Source: CAVWDI01 sp046259385 (GTDB taxonomy: Bacteria > Chloroflexota > Anaerolineae > Anaerolineales > UBA4823). Taken from it: 6,656 bases of DNA. The notes beneath the pieces are model-generated. The model searched no databases. It was given only the letters and a program-made list of their open reading frames with translations, and was not told where the DNA came from. How positions within the stretch are numbered: the stretch's first letter is position 1; each line of letters begins with the position of its first letter. Position numbers and translations under genes: made by a program. Positions 1 through 6,199 of this stretch are shown here, piece by piece. The stretch covers positions 1 to 6,656 of the forward strand of contig JBJYWI010000156.1 of NCBI GenBank assembly GCA_046259385.1. The letters run 5' to 3'.

Positions 1-1324
1 AAATTATGTGCACTTTTTGATCTATAAGATCTACTACCATCCAAGAGGCCCCCGGTAGGATAACTAATCCTGCTAATTGTGCATAACGCCCCCAGTTGAC
101 ATAAAAAGCGGGTAATTGTGAAATTAAACCTCCGATTATTAACCCTCCAGTTCCTGCCCATATATTTTTTCGATTAAGTTTGTAAGTGAGAGGAAATAAA
201 GTAATAATTGCTAGTCCATTGATAATTTGGCCAACTATAAGAGTGGAGGGAAGACTGTTGTATCCAATTAACCACATAAATACTGCTAGTTGCGTGTGGA
301 ATCCGAAATGAACAGTTAGACTCTGATATGGGACATATGGTTCCCAGGATTGGAACAATCCCTTGTTGTCTACAAGCAGCTGGGCGATCATGGTGTGCTG
401 ATAAGAATCGCCCCACATTGGCGCTTCCAATCCCCTGATCACCCAGAAGCGAACTGCAAAGACCAATCCGATTACGACCAGCAAGGTGAAACCCGCCCAG
501 GGGAAAGGTTTGAGATTCATCGAGAAAGGAGACTTTCTTTGGTGGAGATTTAGGCGATTATTCCAGATAATTAAAAGTAATCCAGCAATTGGAGGAAGCC
601 AGGCATAGAAAGCGCCCAAGTTAAGACCGATGATATAGGTCCAAAGAAAAAGAATTGGGTAAATCGCCAGACTAACACCGGCGCTCAAACCGAGTTTAAG
701 ACTCCAGTGATAATCCTTCCAGCTTGGCCAAAGCAGTCCCAACAGACCCCACCCGGGGAGAATATACAGGAAGATCCCTACTAATAACCACAATATCCAA
801 TATAGACCTTCCTGCAACAAACCCAATGCGACTTGAGTTGGATCGTAGCTCAAGTTGAAAGTTGCTTGAGCATCCATAGGGGAGTGGTTCTGGTACACAG
901 CGCCGTTAAGATATGCATCACCGTTTCCATGCCCAACCTTTATGGTTCCAGTTCCATTAAATTCAAGATAGGAGTAATAATATTCTTTGGTAGATTCATT
1001 AAGTGGTTCAAACTGGATGTGGTAATGACCAGGTAGTGAATTTGAAGGTAGTTCTAATATTGCCTTTCTGATAATCTCCTTTTCATCTGGACCTGGAGTG
1101 AGGGTCAGGGTAATTTCACCCTGGGTGTCCGGTGACGGTTCGAAATTGAATAAAATGCCATCCAGACCATCATAACGAGCGACAAAAGTTTGTCCGACGG
1201 TATTGTCCTGATCGAGTATCACAGTCCCCGTAATTGTAGGCTGTTCAATTTTCTCAATCGAAGAGCATCCCAAAAGCAATACGGTCAAAATTTCGGCAAA
1301 AATTAAAACAATTATCTTTTTCAT
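1..1324 (-). CDS. Polytopic GT-C-like membrane glycosyltransferase with lipoprotein-type N-terminus (3' end outside window)
   Basis: The minus frame stays open from the ATG at 1324 to the left edge: 441 codons, no stop, so the C-terminus is missing. Residues 1-20 look like a lipoprotein signal (Met-Lys-Lys, hydrophobic core, Leu-Leu-Gly-Cys20), with an unusual Glu11 in the core. Residues 21-165 are a soluble, probably beta-rich domain. From about 170 the protein is strongly hydrophobic, with helices near 172-197, 207-233, 236-254, 275-297, 358-380, 388-404 and 415-432. The loop after the fourth helix carries GDSYQH (305-310), then WEPY (327-330) and HFGFH (339-343). An acidic residue in an early outer loop is typical of GT-C enzymes that use polyprenyl-phosphate sugars, so Asp306 is the candidate catalytic base. 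It lies 22 bases after the GT2 stop. No clear Shine-Dalgarno is seen; the ATG is chosen because of the signal sequence. Substrate is unknown. Alternatives are a polymerase or a non-enzymatic membrane protein. Confidence 0.8.
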   Translation of the reverse strand, partial: MKKIIVLIFAEILTVLLLGCSSIEKIEQPTITGTVILDQDNTVGQTFVARYDGLDGILFNFEPSPDTQGEITLTLTPGPDEKEIIRKAILELPSNSLPGHYHIQFEPLNESTKEYYYSYLEFNGTGTIKVGHGNGDAYLNGAVYQNHSPMDAQATFNLSYDPTQVALGLLQEGLYWILWLLVGIFLYILPGWGLLGLLWPSWKDYHWSLKLGLSAGVSLAIYPILFLWTYIIGLNLGAFYAWLPPIAGLLLIIWNNRLNLHQRKSPFSMNLKPFPWAGFTLLVVIGLVFAVRFWVIRGLEAPMWGDSYQHTMIAQLLVDNKGLFQSWEPYVPYQSLTVHFGFHTQLAVFMWLIGYNSLPSTLIVGQIINGLAIITLFPLTYKLNRKNIWAGTGGLIIGGLISQLPAFYVNWGRYAQLAGLVILPGASWMVVDLIDQKVHII

Positions 1325-1346
1325 AGACGGAAATAACGGATTTGAT

Positions 1347-2288
1347 TTATCTTTCTAGTTCAGATTTACGCAATCTGTAGAGGATTTCTTCCATAATTTT
1401 GCGGTTAAAACTAATCAGGTCCGCCAGTAGTCCAATCAGAAATATTTGAAACCCGACAATTAAGAATACAGCCGCCAGAATGAGCGACTGAACGTGGCCA
1501 GCGCCGTAACCATTCAGGAAGAAATAAAGGTATCGTAAACCCAGAAAGAGACCAATAAGAATTACCAAAAGAGAAATGATTGTGAAAACCCTGAGGGGTT
1601 TGTACATCGTATATGTCCTCACTGCGGCAACACTGGAGTGGATTATAAACTGGGGTATATTCCGCATAAGCCGGGATGGGCGGGTGGGTGGATTGGTGCG
1701 GACTGGCACAAATACCACTTTCATGCTCCGTGCACCTGCTTGAATTAAGGTTTCTAATGTGTAAGAGTATTCACTCAGAACCAACGTCCGCAAGGCAGCT
1801 TCCTGGTTGATAGCCCGGAAGCCGCTGGTCGCGTCAGGAATATCGACCCCGGCTGCTTTAGAGATAAACCAGCTCCCCAATCGCTGGAGGGATCTTTTTG
1901 TAGCAGTAAAATTCTGTTGAGATGCAATGCCGCGATCACCGACTACAATATCGGCTTCTTTTCTAAGGATTGGTTCTACCAGTAAATTAATATCTGCAGC
2001 GTTATACTGATTGTCGGCATCTGTGTTTATAATGATGTCGGCGCCTTGATTAATGCTGAACTCGATACCCCGTAAGAATGCTGCTGCGAGTCCTGAATGT
2101 CTTCTTAGCCGGAGGACATGATGAACCCCGATTACTTCAGCGACTTCGGAGGTGTTATCCTCGCTGCCGTCATCAACTACCAGATATTCAATTTCATCAA
2201 TACCGGATATTTCTTTAGGGAGTTCCGCTATCGTTTTGGAAAGGACTTCAGCTTCATTATATGCTGGTATCTGAATGATCAGCTTCAC
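1347..2288 (-). CDS. GT2-family polyprenyl-phosphate glycosyltransferase (dolichyl-phosphate-mannose synthase / GtrB-like)
   Basis: This 313-residue protein most likely moves a sugar from a nucleotide sugar to a polyprenyl phosphate on the cytoplasmic face, making a lipid-linked donor. The GT-A domain fills about residues 1-225: PAYNE at 8-12, VVDDGS at 37-42, the DxD-type metal motif TDADNQ at 89-94 (Asp90, Asp92), GDRG at 117-120 and DATSGFR at 152-158, a hallmark of the DPMS/GtrB/ArnC branch. A basic segment (TRPSRLMRN, 202-210) precedes two membrane helices at about 233-255 and 266-290, then a charged tail. Length and two-helix topology fit GtrB-like enzymes. The start is GTG at 2288, placing the GT2 fold at the usual distance from the N-terminus. 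No well-spaced Shine-Dalgarno is seen, and only 6 bases separate it from the upstream stop, so translational coupling is likely. The sugar cannot be told from sequence. The GT-C-like gene next door is a natural user of the product. Confidence 0.93.
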   Translation of the reverse strand: MKLIIQIPAYNEAEVLSKTIAELPKEISGIDEIEYLVVDDGSEDNTSEVAEVIGVHHVLRLRRHSGLAAAFLRGIEFSINQGADIIINTDADNQYNAADINLLVEPILRKEADIVVGDRGIASQQNFTATKRSLQRLGSWFISKAAGVDIPDATSGFRAINQEAALRTLVLSEYSYTLETLIQAGARSMKVVFVPVRTNPPTRPSRLMRNIPQFIIHSSVAAVRTYTMYKPLRVFTIISLLVILIGLFLGLRYLYFFLNGYGAGHVQSLILAAVFLIVGFQIFLIGLLADLISFNRKIMEEILYRLRKSELER

Positions 2289-2294
2289 CGGTAT

Positions 2295-5200
2295 CTACTC
2301 GTTATTCCCCCCAACTATTGGAAAGTAAAGCAGTTTATTTACAGTTCCTGGAAAAATCACGCTGGAACCATTCCCTGCCCAATCATAGGCACGAACGTAG
2401 AATACGATATCTGGCAAATTAGGCGAATCCGGTAATTCAATAATTTGACTCCAACCATCTGTTCCATCCCGGTCCTGTCCTATTAAAGTCCAGCTTGAAG
2501 TCTCATCATTGGGAGGCAACCAATAAAAGTCAACATAACTGATCCCGCTAATTGTATCACCTGCATCCACCTGAAGAGTGAGCGGACCTGGTGAGATTTC
2601 CTGGCCTTCCTGTGGATTGATAAAGGAAATGGTCGGCTTTTCGTTATCATTCACCAGTTTCAAGATGTAATCACTGTCTTCGCTGCCTTCAGAGGGATGG
2701 TTCTTGGCTTTGACCTTCAGGAAGTAATTTCCGTCTTTTGTTAAATTGTATGATAATAAGGAAGACCAGACATCTGAAACTGGTCGTTCTCCAGAATCAG
2801 CGATGATGGAAGAACCATCGCTATCGAGCAGATATAAAACTGTTTCTAGTGGTGAGACAGATGAAGCGGTATCAACTACAGCGCCGACCCTATCCCCGCG
2901 ATTCCCGTAAAAAGTGTAGAAGTCAATATCACCACCTGGACAGATTGATCCATTTACAAGGTCGCCGTATTTAATCTGCTCCGCAAATAGTGCTGTGTTT
3001 CCCGCGTCCACACAATCAGGTGGAGACGTTTCCGTTATGGAAACATCATCGATATACCAGCCCTTGAAGTGGTTAAATTCCGCATCGAGGGTGTTAAAGT
3101 AAAATCTGATTCTGATTGTTTCACCTGAGTAATCTGATAATGGGATTGCCGGGCTTTGAAGCCATTGATCAGGGTTATCATCCAGAAGCTGGTGGATGTT
3201 CTCAAACGGTGCCCCATCAACTGAAACCTGCACCCATCTCTGATCCCAGTGCTGGAAATTTATTTCAGTCTCATATCTGTACCAGAATCTCAAGAAATAT
3301 TCGCTGTTCCCTGGAATCTGGATCATTGGTGAGGTGAGATAACCTGAATTGGGGGAACCGTTGTCATAACTTCCTCCTGCACCAACATCATATTTATAAC
3401 TGAAAGTTCCACCCAAAGTATGGTTTTCTTCATTTGTTTTTGCCCAATTGAGGCTGTTAGACCAGTTCTGGACCAGACTTTCCATATTATCGGCAAATGG
3501 TGCGGATTCATTTACAACATCAACGTCAGAGGATTGAATGTAGAAATAGCGGAAACTGCTCCACCCACTGGTGGTATTTTCATTTCTAGATCTTACCTGC
3601 CAAGTATGTCTTCCTGTAGGTAAAGAACTTATCTGCCAATCTGGTGAAGTAAGCCATGGTGAATTAAGATAACTGCTTTCGTTCAAATTAATACGAGCTT
3701 GAAATTCAATACCAGCACCGAGATTCTCCCATGAAAAGCTGATCGTGTCATCAGAATTGTAAACTGCGCTGTAATTGGGTGAAATCAATAAGGGAACTCT
3801 GGGTGTGGCTGCTCTGGATTGTACTTTTAAGGATGAGATATTATTTGATCCTATACGGTTATCGGAAAGGTTACTGTCACTGTTCGTAAATGTCTCTCCA
3901 CGGCCAGTCATGTCATCATCCATAAATAGAGTGGGCAGTACATTTTCTCCTACGATTATCGATTCAGCGTTGTTGTCGCCAACATCACCCAGGCTGGGAG
4001 TCTGCGCATAGTCACCAGCGCCTAATATAACGCACCTGCCAGTAAAATCGGGATCAGAGAAAAGGGCAATCTCACTATCGGATGGTTCACAATCGGGTGT
4101 AATTGGTGGGCAGCCATATTCTTTAAATATATGCCTCAAGCCTGGTAATCCTTGAGCTTTATTCAAAAAATTGTCTTCGATGTCCAGCGCAATACTCACC
4201 GGTCCATCTGGGATCCTGTCCTGACAAAGATTCCAATTAAAGGTGAAATTGGTTGATGTAAAAACCTCACTTACTGGAAACCATTCATCCAAGTACTTTG
4301 CGATTAATTGAACACTCTTGATACCCGTTCCTTCATCACTTGCCCAACCTTCCAGCTTTAGAGTATCCGTAGTGATGATAGATGCATTAACCGGGGAGGT
4401 AATGTCTCCGGTAGGGGGTACATAATCCGGGTTTGGGTAATTTCGAGATGTGTAACTGTAACTTGTCTCATCGCAAATGTCTTGAAAAACAGAATCATTT
4501 TTACAGTACCTCAAATCGCCGTTGTATCTGGGTCTGCCGCCATTGATTAAGACATCCTCGAAAGTTATATCAACAGACCTGCCCCAATAGGATGCGGGGT
4601 TAGTGTGGACATGAAAATGCAAATGATTACCTGTACTGACACCGGTATCATCTGCAACACCAATAAACTGACCCTGGCCTACATATCTACCTTTTATACG
4701 AAACTCAGGAGGGATACTATCCTTTGCCAGGTGCATGTAGAGCTGGTAAGTGGTCGGCTCGGTTGTGGTGTCTTCGAGCACTAGCAGATTGGAAGAAGCT
4801 GGATTCCCGTTAGAGTAGGACCAGGCAGCCTTATAAACGGTACCACCTTTTGCAGCATGGACATTGAACATCGCGCTGGGATAACCCGGCTTGGCAAAGT
4901 CAAACGCATAATGTGCGTTTCCGTTGGGAGTGTAAGCGTCATGCTTTACACTTTGTGTTAGATATAGCGTCTCTCCCCCAGCCCAAGGCAAGTAATAACC
5001 ACCATACGGACCAAGACCTGCCGTCGCTTCAATCTGGTATCTACCGGTGTCGACCCAGTGTGCTCGTAATTCATTGGGCAACAAATCGTCGGGAATTTCC
5101 AAAAGAACCGCCATCCATTCGGGATTGTGCGGAAGGGTAACTTTCCACCCAGAATCTTCAAGGTTTAAGATTGCTAAACCTGGTTCTGCTGGGACTGGTT

Positions 5201-5507
5201 GACCAGTCACTGGATCGATTGGGATCAACCAGGCTACTGCCCATTTGCCGTCTTTTGATATCTGGATATTATCGATCTCTGTTTCATGTATCAGATAAAC
5301 AACCGCTTCTTCTTTCTGTGCTTCGATCGCCTCTCTTATCGAACCTTTAATAACTTCATAGTCATCGACCCTAAAAAGTGATACTGTTGGTAGTTTGATT
5401 TTCTCCACAGCTAAATTATCCAGCAGTTTTAAACCAGCCAGAATGAGGACGATCGCTGTTATGGTTATGAGAATTGTAAAGAAACGGACTTGTTTATATG
5501 GTTTCAA
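2295..5507 (-). CDS. Membrane-anchored LytM/M23 metallopeptidase with a long mosaic of adhesion-type beta domains
   Basis: The 1070-residue product has one N-terminal membrane helix (9-28) and an extracytoplasmic body. Residues 29-185 are an unassigned N-terminal domain. A LytM/M23 domain spans about 186-325 with all expected residues: His199 and Asp203 (HYAFD), His259 (YMHL) and His295/His297 (GNHLHF), so zinc-dependent endopeptidase activity, most likely on peptidoglycan cross-bridges, is plausible. Then follow an Ig-like domain (about 366-460), a beta/gamma-crystallin-like pair of motifs (478-563), an FN3-like domain (570-657), a MAM-like jelly roll resembling that of immune inhibitor A (669-826), a PPC-like domain (831-951) and a final Ig-like domain (955-1055) ending in YFPIV. 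There are eight cysteines, all outside the LytM core. The start is TTG at 5507: an in-frame stop lies two codons upstream, a good Shine-Dalgarno precedes it, and the first internal Met is residue 132. It is first in the operon. LytM is sure; the downstream domain names are by pattern only. Confidence 0.92.
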   Translation of the reverse strand: MKPYKQVRFFTILITITAIVLILAGLKLLDNLAVEKIKLPTVSLFRVDDYEVIKGSIREAIEAQKEEAVVYLIHETEIDNIQISKDGKWAVAWLIPIDPVTGQPVPAEPGLAILNLEDSGWKVTLPHNPEWMAVLLEIPDDLLPNELRAHWVDTGRYQIEATAGLGPYGGYYLPWAGGETLYLTQSVKHDAYTPNGNAHYAFDFAKPGYPSAMFNVHAAKGGTVYKAAWSYSNGNPASSNLLVLEDTTTEPTTYQLYMHLAKDSIPPEFRIKGRYVGQGQFIGVADDTGVSTGNHLHFHVHTNPASYWGRSVDITFEDVLINGGRPRYNGDLRYCKNDSVFQDICDETSYSYTSRNYPNPDYVPPTGDITSPVNASIITTDTLKLEGWASDEGTGIKSVQLIAKYLDEWFPVSEVFTSTNFTFNWNLCQDRIPDGPVSIALDIEDNFLNKAQGLPGLRHIFKEYGCPPITPDCEPSDSEIALFSDPDFTGRCVILGAGDYAQTPSLGDVGDNNAESIIVGENVLPTLFMDDDMTGRGETFTNSDSNLSDNRIGSNNISSLKVQSRAATPRVPLLISPNYSAVYNSDDTISFSWENLGAGIEFQARINLNESSYLNSPWLTSPDWQISSLPTGRHTWQVRSRNENTTSGWSSFRYFYIQSSDVDVVNESAPFADNMESLVQNWSNSLNWAKTNEENHTLGGTFSYKYDVGAGGSYDNGSPNSGYLTSPMIQIPGNSEYFLRFWYRYETEINFQHWDQRWVQVSVDGAPFENIHQLLDDNPDQWLQSPAIPLSDYSGETIRIRFYFNTLDAEFNHFKGWYIDDVSITETSPPDCVDAGNTALFAEQIKYGDLVNGSICPGGDIDFYTFYGNRGDRVGAVVDTASSVSPLETVLYLLDSDGSSIIADSGERPVSDVWSSLLSYNLTKDGNYFLKVKAKNHPSEGSEDSDYILKLVNDNEKPTISFINPQEGQEISPGPLTLQVDAGDTISGISYVDFYWLPPNDETSSWTLIGQDRDGTDGWSQIIELPDSPNLPDIVFYVRAYDWAGNGSSVIFPGTVNKLLYFPIVGGNNE

Positions 5508-5512
5508 TTTTT

Positions 5513-5517
5513 ACCTT
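5513..5517 (-). promoter_or_regulatory. Shine-Dalgarno site deciding the TTG start of the LytM gene
   Basis: On the minus strand AAGGT sits five bases before the TTG at 5507. It includes the frame's upstream TAA, so no longer in-frame start is possible. Together with the lack of any ATG before codon 132 and the membrane helix right after the start, this fixes TTG as initiator. Confidence 0.7.
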
Positions 5518-5534
5518 ATTTAAGGGATTTTCAG

Positions 5535-5558
5535 TGTGATCCCATACTAAATATCACA
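5535..5558. repeat. Inverted repeat TGTGAT-N12-ATCACA in the divergent intergenic region
   Basis: Two perfect 6-base arms are separated by 12 bases, about 28 bases upstream of the LytM gene start and downstream of the opposing promoter. The arms resemble the half-sites of Crp/Fnr-type regulators, but the spacer is longer than the usual 6 bases of TGTGA-N6-TCACA sites. It may be an operator for the operon. A repeat of this size can arise by chance in an AT-rich stretch. Confidence 0.25.
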
Positions 5559-5623
5559 GAATTTCCCATAAAAAGATGTTGCAATATCTATGCGAGTTAT
5601 TTTTTTTCTAATTGAAAACCGAT

Positions 5624-5632
5624 TGGTATAAT
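5624..5632 (+). promoter_or_regulatory. Extended -10 promoter for the small membrane protein gene
   Basis: The sequence TGGTATAAT is a perfect extended -10 element (TG-N-TATAAT). No good -35 hexamer lies 16-18 bases upstream (only a T-rich stretch at 5601-5609), which is typical for extended -10 promoters. The predicted transcription start is near 5639, which puts the ATG at 5634 upstream of the transcript and favours the ATG at 5715 as the real gene start. Confidence 0.55.
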
Positions 5633-5646
5633 TATGTGTATAGACC

Positions 5647-5668
5647 GGAGATCATTTTCTCCTTTTTT
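5647..5668 (+). terminator. Small terminator-like hairpin with U tract in the 5' leader
   Basis: GGAGA (5647-5651) pairs with TCTCC (5658-5662) around a 6-base loop, followed directly by six Ts. The shape is that of an intrinsic terminator, though the stem is only 5 bp. It begins about 8 bases after the predicted transcription start, so it could act as an attenuator of the gene at 5715, or simply be a leader stem. Confidence 0.3.
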
Positions 5669-5714
5669 ATTGAGAAATCAGGTTAATAATATAAATCACC
5701 GTCATTTGAAAAGA

Positions 5715-6170
5715 ATGAAAACAGGAAGAGGATCGCATTATAGTGTCATCCTTTCTGTGATGGTGATTTTTGGATTCTACACTTCATTATTTGAGGTAAG
5801 GAGTGTAAGTGGGAATAGTCTTTCGCTAAATAATGTTGGTTTTCAATTCAAATCCGAACATAATGATCAAGAGTACAATTATGATGCTACTAACAATGAT
5901 GATTCCATAATTGAACCTTCATTTCAAATTACTGATACGTTAATCATTACAGGCACTGCCACAATTCCACCCCTGCCAACTTATACATTGATATTTCCGG
6001 AATCCACAGAAGAGATGGAATTATTACAAAAAAACCGCCAGCCTTTTGAAAAACAATCGAGCTCTCAATATTTGGAAACCGTGCGGAGATTTTGGCCTAT
6101 TTTTCTTCTGGTTGTACTTTGGGCCTTGTTGGGTTTGTGGTTCGTATTCTCACAAATGATTATCAAATAA
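5715..6170 (+). CDS. Hypothetical small membrane-anchored extracytoplasmic protein
   Basis: With the ATG at 5715 the product has 151 residues; I do not recognise a named family. Residues 1-9 are a short charged N-terminus (MKTGRGSHY), 10-26 a hydrophobic signal or anchor segment, and 27-120 a polar Asn/Asp/Ser-rich region containing ITGTATIPPLPTYTLIFP (78-95). Residues 126-146 form a clear Trp-rich membrane helix preceded by Arg-Arg, with a short tail ending in Lys. The simplest topology is a domain outside the membrane held by the C-terminal helix. The frame opens earlier, at an ATG at 5634, but that ATG overlaps the end of the extended -10 promoter and the extra 27 residues are not signal-like. 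The ribosome site (AAAAGA) is weak. The gene is about 36% G+C by hand count, visibly lower than the GT2 gene. It is divergent from the LytM operon and convergent with the kinase. Confidence 0.65.
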   Translation: MKTGRGSHYSVILSVMVIFGFYTSLFEVRSVSGNSLSLNNVGFQFKSEHNDQEYNYDATNNDDSIIEPSFQITDTLIITGTATIPPLPTYTLIFPESTEEMELLQKNRQPFEKQSSSQYLETVRRFWPIFLLVVLWALLGLWFVFSQMIIK

Positions 6171-6187
6171 CCATAGATATTGGTTTT
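6169..6187. terminator. Weak hairpin between convergent genes, possible bidirectional terminator
   Basis: AACCA (6169-6173) pairs with TGGTT (6181-6185) around a 7-base loop, with TTTTATTT running on from the second arm on the plus strand. It overlaps the stop of the plus-strand gene and lies in the 29-base gap before the kinase stop. Only two G-C pairs support the stem, so this is tentative. Confidence 0.25.
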
Positions 6188-6199
6188 ATTTAAAGATAC

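Noticed and set aside
174..416. Minus-strand 80-codon open frame
   Set aside because: It is another frame inside the GT-C-like gene, whose own frame is open across the whole region with coherent membrane helices and motifs.
2118..2435. Plus-strand 105-codon open frame
   Set aside because: It lies antisense across the junction of the GT2 and LytM genes, both of which have clear family motifs; the product has no recognisable features.
3035..3511. Short minus-strand frames overlapping the MAM-like region
   Set aside because: They are offset frames within the LytM gene; the main frame is uninterrupted, so they are not signs of a frameshift.
5508..5640. Sigma-70-type promoter for the LytM operon on the minus strand
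   Set aside because: Several partial -10 matches (TAGTAT, GATATT) exist, but none has a -35 partner at a proper spacing, so no position can be supported.
5632..5655. Minus-strand mini-ORF (MISGLYT) with a perfect AAGGAG site
   Set aside because: Considered as a leader peptide for the LytM operon. No minus-strand promoter upstream of it is evident, and the AAGGAG is the reverse of the plus-strand hairpin arm, so it is probably coincidental.
5634..5714. Longer start (ATG at 5634) for the small membrane protein
   Set aside because: It overlaps the end of the extended -10 promoter and precedes the expected transcription start; the added 27 residues would bury the signal-like segment internally.
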